Below, piece after piece: positions 12,801-27,300 of a stretch of DNA of 64,000 nt. This DNA comes from Liolophura sinensis (Eukaryota; Mollusca; Polyplacophora; Chitonida; Chitonidae). Within the stretch, counting starts at the first letter, position 1. The number at the start of each line of letters is the position of its first letter. The notes below the pieces were generated by a model, which saw only the letters and a list, made by a program, of their open reading frames with translations, searched no databases and was not told the origin of the DNA. A program made the translations under genes and the position numbers. Location: contig NC_088301.1 in NCBI RefSeq assembly GCF_032854445.1, positions 6,124,044 through 6,188,043 of the forward strand, in the 5' to 3' direction.

Positions 12801-15800
12801 GGTGTTTCAGGAAACGTGCTGAGCGCGTGTACCGATGTAGACCATCTCCCGGTAAATTAGACGATGTTAGGCGTACTCGAGCTAAAGCTCGTAGGACTAT
12901 CAAACAGTCCAAACGTGACTCTTGGAAACGTTATGTTTCTAAGATTAATCATCGTACCCCTATGTCAAAAGTCTGGAATATGATCCAACGCATCAAAGGC
13001 AAGGGATCCAATGTCACTGTCAATCATCTTAAAGACGGGAATAATTCTTTGACAGAAAAACTTGACATGCGCACCATTCGTCTTCAGATAATTACTTGCC
13101 TCAGTTCCAGCGTAACAAGGAACGGACCGAGGCAAGTCCTCTTGATTTTACATCCTCAAATGAAGAATCCTACAATGCTACATTTTCTCTACATGAACTA
13201 TTTGCATCCCTTAGCAAGTCCCATGACTCAACTCCAGGGCCAGATGATATCCACTATCAGCTTTTACGACACCTTCCAGAATCTTCCTTGAGGGTGCTTC
13301 TTGGAATTTTTAATACCATTTGGATTTCCGGGAATTTTCCTGCCTCATGGCAAAACGCTATTATTGTCCCCATCCCAAAGCCCGGAAAGGATTCTACCGA
13401 TCCAAATAACTATCGTCCTATTTCCTTAACCAGTTGTGTATGCAAGACTATGGAGAGGATGATTAACGATCGCTTGGTTTGGTTTTTGGAGACTAATGAG
13501 TTGATAAGCGACATTCAATGTGGATTTCGAAAGAATCGCAGTACTGTTGATCACCTTGTTCGTCTAGAATGCTTTATTAAGAACGGTATCGTTAATCGTG
13601 ACCATGTCGTATCTGTCTTTTTTGATCTGGAAAAGGCATATGACACTACTTGGAAATATGGCATAATGAAAGATATGCATGGATTTAGAGGTCGGCTTCC
13701 TGACTTTATTCGTAAATTCTTAGACCATCGTCACTTCCAAGCTCGGGTTGGGGCTACCCTATCTGACTACTTTGAACAAGACCAGGGGGTTCCTCAAGGC
13801 AGCATTTTATCAGTTACTCTCTTTAGCATTAAGATTAATAGCCTTGCCAGAGTGTTATCTCCTAGTATGAATGCGTCCCTTTTTGTGGACTATCTTGGTA
13901 TCTCTTGTCGAGGCAAAGGTATGCAGACTATTGAGAGACAGCTGCAGATTTGCCTTAACAAAATATATGCCTGGGCACTGGAGAACGGATTTAGGTTCTC
14001 CAAGTCGAAGACTAACTGTGTACACTTTTGTCGGAAGTACTTCCCCCATGAAGACCCCAAGGTATTTTTAGATGGATCCCCCATCAAGGTTGTGCCGGAG
14101 GCAAAATTCCTCGGGGTGATCTTCGATAAGCACCTTACATTTAAATCTCACATTAATTATCTTAGAGCCAGATGCCTAAAGGCGCTTGATATTTTGAAGG
14201 TTGTCTCTAGTGCTCGATGGGGAGGGGATCATGAAACCCTACTTCAGCTCTATCGAGCACTTATTCGTTCTAAGCTAGACTATGCCTGCAGTGTTTATGG
14301 AGGTGCGTCACGCTCCCAGTTGAAGAAACTCAATACTGTACATCACCAGGCCCTACGGTTGTGCTTAGGTGCTTTCCGTACCTCTCCTGTGGAGATTCTG
14401 TATGTCGAAGCAAACGAGCATCCCCTGGAGCTTCGAAGAACTAAACTATCCTTACAGTATATCACCAAGCTTAGAGCCAATCCATCCAACCCAGCCTTTG
14501 ATTGTGTCTTCCATCCGGAATTTGAAGACTTATATGCTCAGAAGCCATCCATTGTTCCTCCACTGGGTGTCCGCATCCAGGAACATGTGCAAGCAGCTGG
14601 ACTTGGGCTGGATACTATCACCCCCATACGCATCCAGGAAGATCCACCGTGGTTATGTCCTGAGCCTCAGGTTGATACCTCCCTCTCCTCCCTGAAGAAA
14701 TCTTCCACCAACCCTTTAGTATACCAGCAGGAGTTAAGTAATATGTGTTCAAAGTATCCATTTTATCACCGCATATTCACTGACGGTTCCAAGAATGATG
14801 ATGGCGTGGCTTCTGCCGCTGTCCTTGGACCCAGAACCGTTTCAACTCGGTTTCCAAATTCCTGTTCTGTATTTACTGCGGAAGCCAAGGCAATTTTGTG
14901 CGCACTTCGGTCCATTCCAGAGCTAGGAGGTAGCAGATTTCTCATCTGCTCTGACTCCCTTTCCTGCCTCCAGGCAATTCGGGCTAGTTCGCCTGTACAT
15001 CCAGACATTCTGTCTATCAGGGAGATGTTTAAACGACTTAATGAAGATTTTATCATTGTCTTTTGTTGGGTGCCCGGGCATATGGGTATCCCTGGGAATA
15101 CTGCTGCAGATGAAGCCGCGAAGGCAGCTTTGCATTCCGTTATTACCCAAACTGACGTTCCATATTCGGACTTGCGTTCACTTATTTGCTCCTATATCAA
15201 GCGCTTGTTTCAGGCTCAATGGGATGGCCAGACAACCAACAAACTGCATGATATTCGTCAGTTTGTTGGTCCAGCGCCTTCCCTTTCACATCATCGTCTC
15301 CGCTCTTGCATTTTGAGGAGGTGTCGTATCGGTCACACACGTGCTACGCATGGGTATTTGTTAAAAGGAGGAGATGCTCCTCATTGCTTTGCTTGTGATC
15401 AACGGTTCACAGTCAAGCACATATTGCTTGACTGCGATACGGCTGCTATAAGCATTCCAGAGCTTAATCATAGTAAGAAGTCCAGATTCTCTGACAACGT
15501 CTTTGTTTTTACAGCTGAGTTGAGAGGTATCCTGTTGGTTCTCTAGGCTCCCGGCGTTTTCAACCGTAGAAATGTGTCATACTAAGCGAATCTCTTTCTG
15601 CCTTGCAATCTTGGAAATGTTTAAATGTCAGTAATTGCTTGGTATTTGTCCTTGAAATTTTGCATTTATATACTTCACTGTTTAATGAAGGCCCCTACAT
15701 GTATATTCTTTGAGTGGGGGTCGAGTCATTTGGTGTCTTCGGTAATGAACAAGTTAACGCACAGTGGCTGTTTATGAAAGGTGTCACTCATGTTATGCCT

Positions 15801-18800
15801 CTTTCAATTTCAGAAGTGATATGTCAACTAACAAGTTTTTTGATTAGTTTATTGCAGAGTGACTGGGATGAGAACACAAATGGCCGTCCTTTCTCAGCAC
15901 TGATTTCCCTCTTCACATAGAGTTTTTCCCGTACCTTTCAATATCGTCCTATATATATATTTCTATCAGCACCAACAATGTGTGTTAATAACGGGACGAA
16001 CACAGAATCATAATGTTTACAAACAAATGGCAAGGTTTTTCTCGTTATTGGTCACGTATCATCCAATACGTATGGTTTCCCATTCTTCTAATTCTTGTGT
16101 TGTCATTTTAGCAGGCAAGTGACGGGGTGAAGATCGTTGAATCACTGGGAGTCATTTTCTAGCACGTGACCGTTTTAGATTAAGGGACTAATATAGCATA
16201 CGAAGCAACACAGTAAAGTATGTGCTGAGAAACTTTCCTATAAAACAGTACTTACTAAGCACGGTATAACTTGAAGCTGGAGTATGCAGGAGTTTGCCGC
16301 CAACTGAACTTCTCCCAGAAAACCTTGAATGATGTCAACATGCAAAAAAAGGGGGACATCAAATGTGTGTCGAGCCAAGACAGGGTTACGTCCCTTTGTA
16401 ATATGACATATAGGTTGCCTTTGTACAAGAGGATAGGCACATTCTATAGTGTTTACAAAGGACTCCTTGCAGTTAGATACGAAGTCGCTCAACTTCGTTG
16501 GAGCAGTGAGGTGTATTTTTTTTTTCATGCATAAACTTACTTGAACACGAAGTACAATTACTGAAGAACATGTGTGTGATGCGATTCATACTTTTTGTTT
16601 TATAAAAAGGCAAAAGTAGGGTCAAATACAGATTTTACTATTTTTAGGCGTTTTCCTTATGGAATTCTCTTTATAAAAAAATATGATTACGTGTATCGTT
16701 TTGGTTCACGCAATCATATTTTCATTAATCGTGAAAAAATGAAATAATTTGGAACTTTAGAGACATTCTGCATTCACCATAATATTCCATGTTTTCTGAC
16801 TCATTGTCCGCATTGGGTCAGTGGTAAAATGCATACCTTGAAAAAGTTGTGTCGAATAGGATCAGGAGTTTGTTTCTTATAATTGCATGTTTCCGTTTTC
16901 GTGCTTAACCATGTGAGGTAATGAAGGGGGGAGATAAGGCTGAACCACACAAGATATTCTTTTTTTTAGTATTTCTTTAAATATTATCAAGCTATGTGTT
17001 AGATAAGCTTAAATGTATTATTGTAAATCTATACAGATTTTATACAGTATCCTTCCAATGAAAGCACCGGCCTCGCTTGTAACTTCCTCGCTTGGCGTTC
17101 AGCATGAAGGGGATAGTGCAACGACAGGTTGACCCGTATCAGTATAATGTCTCGGGCGGGACGGTTTACTTGCCTTCGGTAAGTCGTCTAAGTGAAGCAG
17201 CACTAAATAAAAAAGCGGTGTAAATCCGTCCTGCAACAAGGAGGCATATTACATGTACATGCACCCTAAGGATTCCTTCGTCGTCATATGACTGAAAAAT
17301 TGTTGAGTACGACGTTAAACCCCAAGCATTCACTCACTCAGTCCAATGAAAGCTCAGAGCTATTTACTTCAGCAGGCAGGATATCCTACAATTACATCGA
17401 GAAAAGGAGCACCTGTTTATCAGTTTAACCTTAAAACAAATGCCTTTAAAGACACTGTCATGTATTCGCGGTATAATTCAAAACATGTTTCAGATACCAG
17501 CATTAGACGGAAAAGGATATTATCGTATGCAATTAAAGGTATACAGTAGGCTGGTGTAAGCAACATCCTGCATTCTTTTCGTCAGAAAAATTCTTACCGG
17601 TTAGAAATATGCCTATTTCCAACGACCACCACTCCATGGCAATCATGAGCATTCCTCCAAGCGCAAGCTGCGTGTACTGGCCCCAGTGATCAAGCGCTTG
17701 CCATGACCAACCTGGAACATGCCACGACAATCTAGCAAACGGGATAAGTAACACACCCATCATGTTTATAGACAAGCGGGAAAAATCCACAAACTCTCCA
17801 GGAAAGTGGAAAGGCCTGCCAGGAACCCGCAGATAGTACTTGGTTTTCCCTATATAATGCTAGCCGTTGAAGTATAAGTGAAATATTCTCGAATAAGGCG
17901 TAAAGCTCCAATTAAATAAATAAATTAGACATAGCATTAAAACATGAGATTTTTTACCAGACATGGCTATATTAAATGTAAAAAAAAACCATCCAATTAT
18001 TTAATTAGGGCCAAGTTTCGCATGGAATCACTGAAGGACAAATTTTCTCACCATGCCACGTTTGTTTATGCATCCCAGTCAGTCTGACATATGAGGCATA
18101 AAGCAGCACCATGATGCCGTAAGACAACATGTTTCCAATAGCCGAGCCCCTGCAGACAAAGAGGTTTGCAAAGCAATTCGTTCTAAGAATATTTTATTGT
18201 AGAGAATTTGAGTCGCATATACTGCAATGCATGTGTTGCAATAGCATGTGAAGGCTCCCTGTCCGAACAGTTCGTCAAATACCATGCATATAAAGACAGT
18301 TTTCCTAATTAACATTAACAACTTAATAAAAACGACAGTTTCGATGTGGAATAAAGTGAGACATGAAAGCATGTCATCCAAACCAATAAAATGTATTTGC
18401 TGGGATCTTGGTTCATTGGTTAATCTGTTATTTCAAAATTGGTTACAGTGTTTCTAAGCTCCAAACATAGCAATTTCTGCTCCAGCAAATCCACGGTCAC
18501 TTTAACATAGTTGAGATATGCATGTTGTCTGAACAATTTGCAGTAAGGAGAGTCGTCTACTATAATGTAGTACCGTTTACATTACGGTATATTAAAATAC
18601 TGAAGGTAAGTTGTGGGAAATATTTTTTGCCAGCATTGCCTGTACCTACTTTGTTCTTAGGTTGAAAAGGTACACAGTAAGATACTGTAATATAGCGTTG
18701 CACACGTTCCCTAGAAGACCTACAACTACTGGTGCGTGGACAGCATTCTGAAAAGATAGTACAAAATTACTAACCAGTTCTTACAGGACATAACTTGCTC

Positions 18801-21226
18801 TTAATTCCAATCTTCAACGCATTGTACATTTCCCCCGTGAAAAAAATCATGTTTAGGTGACTTGACTCATTGACTGGGTGATTATTGATAGGTTTCTTGA
18901 CTATAAAATGGCCGCTGTAGACAAAGATATAATTTGAAAATGGATATTCATATCTCTAAGGTCCAGCTTACTTGAGTCTGCATGTATTTTGTCCCAAGGA
19001 TTTCAAGATAAGCAAGCTGAAATAAGAGGCAAAAAGGCATCCATCAAACCTGACCGCTGTAAGCAAAGTGTCATTCATACGTGTACATTACCATCTGTTG
19101 TGCGAAGGCTAGAGTATCCTAAGCTGACGATTATTACAGACTTTTGGCAACACCCGCAGAGAAAAGAAATGACAATATATGGCACAAACAGCTGATGAAA
19201 TGATCACTTAAGCAATTTTCTGCTGAACGACGGTAGGCACTGGTATTTCGTTTGAGAGTGCTGGTCATCATCTTTACCGCCACAAACCTGGTGGCCAGAG
19301 TCATCTGACTCCAAATGCAGTCGTTTAATGTCTTTTCCTGGCAGGCTTTTCTGCCCTACTCTCTTCAACAAAGCTCTCTGGGAGATCAAGTGAGTGCATT
19401 CTGTATGTATATAACCTATAACTGTTGACAGCACATATTTTCTGGTGAAGGTACAAACATAGCCGAAATGTGGATTAACAACTGTAACTTTAATACTCGG
19501 CTCCGCTCGATTTTTCTCTCAAAATGATACTGGCCACCGTCGAATGAGTGAAATATTCTTAACTACGGCGTAAAACTTAATTCGAGTCATAAAACAATAT
19601 ATAAATCAAAACTCGGAGTTACTTTTCCTTCTGTGTTCTGGAAGTTACTGGTGAACTTTCTGACGTGTTGCGTATATGTACATCATATTAGTGGGAGGCG
19701 TACGTGGGAATGTTTCACAAGAACGGATGCTCGTGGGTTTCCCCCAGGCTCTGTCTGGTTTCCTCCCACCATAATGCTGGCCACCGTCGTATAAGTGAAA
19801 TATTCTTGAGCACGGTGTAAAACGGGCTTCTCCATGCAGAACTGCCTCGGAACTTCCTTTAACTAACAATACTACTTATTTATCGAACAACTGACACTCA
19901 CCAACATGCCGGGTATACAGTAGAGAATATATTCCCCAGCAATCCTGAAAAGCAGAAAATGAACACCTGGTCAAAACACATAAAATAGCTTAAATTTATA
20001 CTCCAGTGGGCAGAGTAAAACCAGAGCAGCAAAGACGGTGTGATAGCTGGCAAATGATCACTCGTAAGCGGTTTAATACGTCCTTCGCTTAAGCAGAATT
20101 AAATAATAAATATGTGTAAACCCATGACAGTGAACTGTTATCATGCTGTCAGACATTGCAGGGTTGGTTGCCTTATGACCACTTGATTCAACTGATATCT
20201 ATGATGCTCGTATCGGCGACGTCTTTGTACCCAAAATTCACAGCCCGTCATCAGGCCATCGGCCGCCAGAGTAGGCTGTCTATTAGGCCTGGACACATTT
20301 TTTTACCTTGACACTTCTGCACTTTGCCCGAGGCTGACGAGAATGACCTCGATGTTAAGGAGATAACTCGAGCTAATCAAGCATGCCATTACCATTATTA
20401 TGAAGCCTGTGAAGAGATGAACAGGTGCGTATTATAATTCAAAACACAATTTGAAAAAGAAAATAGCGGTGCTGTAGGAAATTGCTATTATCAATGAAGT
20501 GTAAACCTGGCTAGCAATGTAAATGTATGATACATATAAACGGCCATACCTGTTTTTTATGATTTAATTAAAAACACCTATTATACACTTTTGTAGTAAA
20601 CTGAAAATGCCATCACGTGGTAATTTGTAGCAGTAATTAACTTTCCCCTAGTTCATTCCTACATACCTCTTTGTAAAATATAGCGGTGCTGTAGGAAATT
20701 GCTATTATCAATGAAGTGTAAACCTGGCTAGCAATGTAAATGTATGCTACATATAAACGGCCACACCTGTTTTTTATGATTTAATTAAAAACACCTATTA
20801 TACACTTTTGTAGTAAACTGAAAATGCCATCACGTGGTAATTTGTAGCAGTAATTAACTTTCCCCTAGTTCATTCCTACATACCTCTTTGTAGATATATC
20901 CCCATCATATGTTTGTTTGGGCTACCAAAGGCCTGTATGTTTTCCATAAAGAAGAAAGAAAAGAGCAATTCAGAAAAAATATTTTAACAGTAATAAGAAT
21001 ATTTCTAGATTATTTGCTTGAGAAACTGAACCAAAGAGAAACCGAATAAAGTTGGACTGGAGGCAGTATTCATTACATTTCACAGCATTTCATTTCCACA
21101 GCCAGTGGAACAATGTACCTCCTAGTCCATTTGATTTGCGCTGTACATGCACATCTTGACTTTTATAGTGATACAGGGATCACGTGTTATGCATGTGGGG
21201 CCTTGGTGAACACCACTTGTCTCCAA

Positions 21227-21311
<85 letters not shown>

Positions 21312-24300
21312 TGCATCAAAAGTAAGTTCTCCCCATGCTTTGTTTGCCGTTTATCAGGATATTTGCCCAAGCGTTCTGAAATTTTGCACACAGTATTTCG
21401 GTAATCAAGTAAACACACTGTAGCCAGGGTTACCCTGTAGATATAGATGTGCTCAATAAGCATGCGCAATTGTATTATCCGTTGGATTTTGAAAATTTTA
21501 CAAACAGATTTAAAATACCAATGGATTTCCAAATACCAATAGTGATAAATTTCTTCTTGAACAATGAAGACATTGAGCACGCGCAATGATCCGCCTCTTC
21601 TTCGAATCTCAATCCCACTGATCATTTATGGGACAAATTGAAACAAGCAGTGCATCGCGAAGTTACGATGGTGTCCCATCTTGATGACGTCAAAAGAGAA
21701 GTGATTAGTCATCGGGTCAAACGTCTCATTAACAGCGAGCTCGAGCTCAGTGTAACACAAAAGCGCGATGGTTATACGAAAATTTAACATTATCTGATCG
21801 TACAGGTGGTCAAAGTTATTTTAAATCTGTTAGCAAAATTTTTAAAAACCGGTCGATAATGCGTTTGCGCATGTTCATTGGAGCACATCTGTATCTACAA
21901 TGTAATCCTTACTACAGTGCGTTGACTTGATTATTGCGATGCTGTGCGCAAAATTTCACAACGACTGTGCAAATATCTTGGTAAAAGTCAAACATTCATT
22001 TGGGGGAACTTGATGCACCGTTTAGATATATGTACGTTACACGTTGAATGCTCGTCGGTAACTTGCTCAAAAGCGGTGGTTTATCTCAAGCATCCTCGCT
22101 TTTACAACCCATAAACCATCTGCCAGCTTGTAAGCCCGTAATTCTTAAATATGTTATAAAGAACTAAAAAAACAACCGTGGAATAAACAGGGATACCAAA
22201 TTAAACGTATTGTAAAAGAAAATCAATAAAACAGCTGGTTTGATGGGAAAAAAAGCCGTGTACATCGTATATGTATCTATGCATCGAAAAAAAACATTGG
22301 TATACCAGCCGTCAGCTAATAGGGACATTCCGGGTATTCAGTATTCAAATCGTGTATCATGCTAGAATATCAGTTGTCGACTAAAATCACTAATTTAACC
22401 GCTTAGCGGAATTAGACACAACTATGAAGCAGGGGTTCTGGATTTACTTACAAGACAATTGTACTCATTGTAAAACTTAAGAAACTTCGAGTAAAGGGGT
22501 TTGATGGAATAACTTTGACACTCTAGTTTTTGCAGTAACAACTTGTGACGTCAACTGAAATCGTTAGACAACATACAGGATCTAACAAATGCTACGAGGC
22601 GAGATATCCACACGCCACATGCAGGATCCTTTAATATATTGCTATCCAAGTAAGGATAATTTACAACGTCAAGACTGAAACCATCTTTCCCGTTGTGAAA
22701 CCTGCGAGAGAGGAAACCGTTTTGGTCCTTGTACAGATACAGGTCAAGATAATATGCACCATCGGACAGTCTGCGATTTCCTTTAAATCCAACGAGGGTG
22801 GGTAAATATCTTTGTCAGCCTTTTTGAAGATTTTAAAGCTAGCACACCATCAATATACCGTTTAGTGAATGAGAAATATTGGTTCTGGTGCGGATTACTC
22901 CTTCATAGTTTCTGAATATAGTCGTATTGATATGAGAAAAGGTATAGCTCGACCAAAAGAGGGGCACAGTTTGTACCCATCGAAATACCTATACACTGTT
23001 ATATACATGTACGGTTTTCCCTAATTTCACATAGATGTTATTAATGAACAATTCATCTAAGTGACTCAGTGAACATCGAAACATTATATGAAAGATAACC
23101 CTTGTATCTAGTGGAACTGAAGAAGGCTTTGTTTCCTTTGACGTTGATAAACAATTAGTGATGAAACTCTATCTGTTTAAACCGTGTGAGGAATGATAGT
23201 GGAGAGAGTGGAGAATTCTCAAGTTGATATGTTCTTAAACGGTACGTATATTTCAGCGTCTAGTTTTTAAGTATCCACATAAAGTTGAGGCCTGAAATTT
23301 TTACAATTGTACACCAGTGTATATTACAAAATGACAGTACTTCTGTAGTACCTTCGGTAAGAGAGTGGATGTAAGCTTGGTGGTACAACTTTTTGACCCC
23401 CGCGAACTTTTATTATTAGGATTTATGCATTTTTGGAATCTAGTAAAATTGTGCGGTATGTCGCTTGACGGGAAGGTACGGCTATACTCCTCTGTTTGAG
23501 AAAGAACTGATTTTTTAAAAAACATGGATACTCCAGATAATTCTGTTGGTGAGCTAAGCATTCCCGAGGCATGGTCCTTTGCATTGTTATTATCTTATTG
23601 TTTATTACATTAATGAATAGTAACATTAGGCTACTGTACCTTTTTCCCTATGGAATACGTTGATGTTGCGGCAGTTGTTGTTGTGATATTGACCTCCTCC
23701 AAAAGAACCTGATACTAGTAGTAATAATTCTTTCAAACAAACGTAATATTATCAGGAGGAACTGCAGTAACAATATTTTCTCCGAAGGTCATCAAGTACC
23801 ATGGTAGGATCCTTCAGAACTTGCTTGGCTGTCACATGAGCATTAGTATTGCATACACGATCTTTTTCTTAACAGATTTTTTCCGCAGAAAAGAAGCGTA
23901 GGTCTACGCCGAAAAGTAGTGTAGGGCTTTTTTGAACAGTAGTGTTTGTCAGAAAAAAAGCAATCCGTTAAAACACTCACAAGTGTCAACTGTGGACGTT
24001 TTACACGGGACACTACCCAATGTATAAAATAAACACTTATTTTAGAATAATGAGTAATGTGTGTGTGTACTACAATATGACCTGCGCAAAGACGACAATA
24101 AGCTTGACCTATCAAATAAAGAGTTTCGAATTTATTTTGTATATATTCTCGCGCCTACCGTCATCATCAGCCTACTCACAAGTTTTGATAAATGCTTTTA
24201 GGCTGTTTTTCACTTTCGAAGAAAATCTTTAGAAGTCAAGATTGATTCAGCTTGTAAGATTCAAGTGCGAATTTCAAGAAAAGCATTCCCGGTCATTACA

Positions 24301-27300
24301 CAAAGGTTCAAGGATTACAGCATGTCGAACTGAAAGATTTTTCAGTTATATGACAAGGAGTAATTAGGTGTGTGTACTGTGTCTCCTTGTAGCAGGGCGA
24401 GTTCAGTTCCATAGTGCTGGCTTTACTGAAGTATCATGGTAAAGGCACCATACATGACAGTCCACACAGTTAAAATGAAACACAATGTGCCAGTCACAAT
24501 TTGAACTCTTTTCTGTTATGAGTTTGGTTTTTTAAGCACTTTCAATTTTTAACATAAGTCTTAAGTCCCTTGATAAATACGGGACAAGGTCCCCGGTTTC
24601 AGTTCCCAAGTTGGATGTAAATCAGCCACTGGCACCAATTACGGACGACAAAAGTCGTATGTCAATCAGCCACTGGCACCAATTGTGGACGACCAAAGTC
24701 GTATGTCAATCAGCCACTGGCACCAATTGTGGACGACCAAAGTCGTATGTCAATCAGCCACTGGCACCAATTGTGGACGACCAAAGTCATGTGTCAATCA
24801 GCCACTGGCACCAATTGTGGACGACCAAAGTCGTATGTCAATCAGCCACTGGCACCAATTGTGGACGACCAAAGTCATGTGTCAATCAGGCACTGGCACC
24901 AATTGTGGACGAACAAAGTCGTATGTCAATCAGTAACTGGCACCAATTGTGGACGACCAAAGTCATGTGTCAATCAGCCACTGGCACCAATTGTGGACGA
25001 CCAAAGTCGTATGTCAATCTGCCACTGGCAGCAATTGTGCACGACCAAAGTCGTATGTCAATCAGCCACTGGCACCAATTGCGGACCACCAGTTCAGTTC
25101 CAAAGTCGTATGTCAATCAGGCATTGGCACCAATTGTGGACGACCAAAGTCGTATGTCAATCAGCCACTGGCACCAATTACGGACGTCCAAAGTCGTATG
25201 TCAATCAGCCACAGGCACCAATTGCGGACCACCAGTTCAGTTCCAAAGTTGTATGTCAATCAGGCACTGGCACCAATTGCGGACTACCAAAGTCGTATGT
25301 CAATTAGCCACTGGCACCAATTGCAGACCACCAGTTCCGTTCCAAAGTTGTATGTCAATCAAGCACTGGCACCAATTGCGGACGACCAAAGTTGGATGTG
25401 AATCAGCCACTGGCACCAATTACGGACGACCAAAGTCGTATGTCAATGAGTCACTGGCACCAATTACGGATCGTATGTCAATCAGCCACTGGAACCAATT
25501 GCTAATGACCAGTTCAGTTGCAAAGTCGTATGTCAGTCAGTCACTTGTACCAATTGCGGACGACCAGTTCAGTTGTGCAGTGTGTTGAGCTCTGGACTAC
25601 GCCGAGCTTATGGTTGTGTTATTCAGATTACATGAAAACGAACTCTAAATAACTGAGAACACGTACCTGCGGAAAATATGTGTCACACGCTGAAGACATT
25701 CCATACCCTATACTCATCCCAAAGATATTCATCAGCTGGTGAAAGAAAAAACAAAACTGGTAGAATTTGTATTTTCCTCCAGAGAAATGCCAACTTTAAA
25801 TTAACTCGGCAAAAGTACAAGCATTCTACTATGCAGTTTCACGAAAATGTTCGCAACATTATTTACGTGTACTTCAAGTAAGATTACGATTTCGTGTATT
25901 TTGGATTAAGGGGCGATTTTGTTTGATTAAAGCAATATTTAAATTTACATGTTGTGACCAAGGGGAAGAATGTGACGTCCGATGACACCCGATGACATGC
26001 GATGGTTGCATAATTGATTCCAGCGTTAAGTTACAGGATTTTATCTAACTTTAAATGGCTATGGTTTACTTTGGTTTAAAGAATGTAGATAACGGTCAGT
26101 GGGCTAGTGGCATCCCTTTTTTTTTCACAACATTTTTTTTCTGACAGGATAGTGACCCCTTTGAAGTTTGAATTCATACATGCATTTTCCAATACATGTC
26201 TCCAAACAACATTCATACTAATTAGCGATGTTGTTGTTAAGTATAATCTCAAAATCGTATTTAGTTTATGCACGTTTGGACACTGTTATCGTGGTTAGAG
26301 GCTTAAATAAATGGTATTCAAGCGGCTCAAATTTAAGAAAAAGACCAACGTCAGTGATGGTGTCAGATATTATCTACCCGCAACGTGTCAACAACACTTA
26401 ATCACCTGCACTAAATCACCCCCACCGAATCCCCCATCCTCAAAACCTGTGCTATGGGGTGTTAGAAGCAAGAGATAACTTCTAGACCCGACAATCAATC
26501 AGTCCATGTGGTTTAAGTGACCACTGTAGTCGAAGTAAAATGAGAAGAACATTTGAATTTATAAATGATTCAACTACCAGACATTTCCATGGCTGTACAG
26601 GTATGTTTGTACCAGAGTTGTTGTAGTTCCCAGAGTAGACGTGGTAGCTCTGGACATCTTACCTACATGGACATTGCAGCCCCGCCCAGTTCTGTCAGAC
26701 ATAAGTATTCTTACTGAGATGTCCATGGCAGCCCAACCCGGATCTGTCAATTGTGAGCGTTCTTACCAAAATGAACATGGCAACAACGCCTAAGACTGGC
26801 AGACGTGAGTGTTCTTACCGAGACAGACATGACCGCCTAGTCCAGCTCTGTTAGACGTGAGTGTTCTTACCTAGATGGCCATGACACCTCCGCCCAGCTC
26901 TGTCAGAAGTGAGTGTTCTTACCTAGATGGCCATGACAGCCCCGCCCAGCTGTGTCAATCGTGAGCGTTCTTACCAAGATGGACATAATAGCCCCTCCCA
27001 GTTCAGCCACACATTAGCAATCTTACTGTAATGGTAATGGCACTCCCGCCCAGCTGTGTCACACATAAGTATTCTTACCGCAATGGTCAAGAGAGTTCGG
27101 CCCAGTTCTGTCACACATGAGTATCCTTACCGCAATGGTCAAGGCAGTCCAGCCCAGTTTGGTCACAAATGAGTATCCTTACTGCAATGGTCAAGGCAGT
27201 CCAGCCCAGTTCTGTCACACACGAGTATTCTTACCGCAATGGTCAAGGCAGCCCAGTCCAGTTCTGTCACACATGAGTATTTTTACTGCAATGGTCAAGG

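Larger units (their letters stand above)
10340..15560 (+). mobile_element. I-like non-LTR retrotransposon (LINE), defective
   Basis: The element has an ORF1 with two zinc knuckles and an ORF2 with AP-endonuclease, reverse transcriptase, RNase H and a C-terminal CCHC motif. This is the layout of I-superfamily (I/Nimb-like) elements. It is inserted antisense to the MATE gene. Boundaries are approximate: I cannot see target-site duplications or a clear 3' tail. It carries a stop in ORF1, a frameshift in ORF2 and a lost RT catalytic Asp, so it cannot move by itself. Confidence 0.85.
9274..16255. other. MATE intron 12, hosting the LINE
   Basis: This 7-kb intron is mostly the plus-strand LINE at about 10340-15560. 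The flanks (9274-10340 and 15560-16255) show no other recognisable element. Confidence 0.7.
20933..25666. other. MATE intron 4
   Basis: This 4.7-kb intron holds a (TA)n tract, a mariner-like element, a reverse-transcriptase relic and a 44-bp tandem array. About 23200-24600 shows no recognisable feature. Confidence 0.6.

Noticed and set aside
24610-25580. CRISPR-like array
   Set aside because: The units are directly tandem with no unique spacers, in an animal genome.
24611-25588. 325-codon open frame on the plus strand
   Set aside because: It is a translation of a 44-bp tandem repeat that lacks stops. All three frames of the strand are open over long stretches and give the same permuted text.
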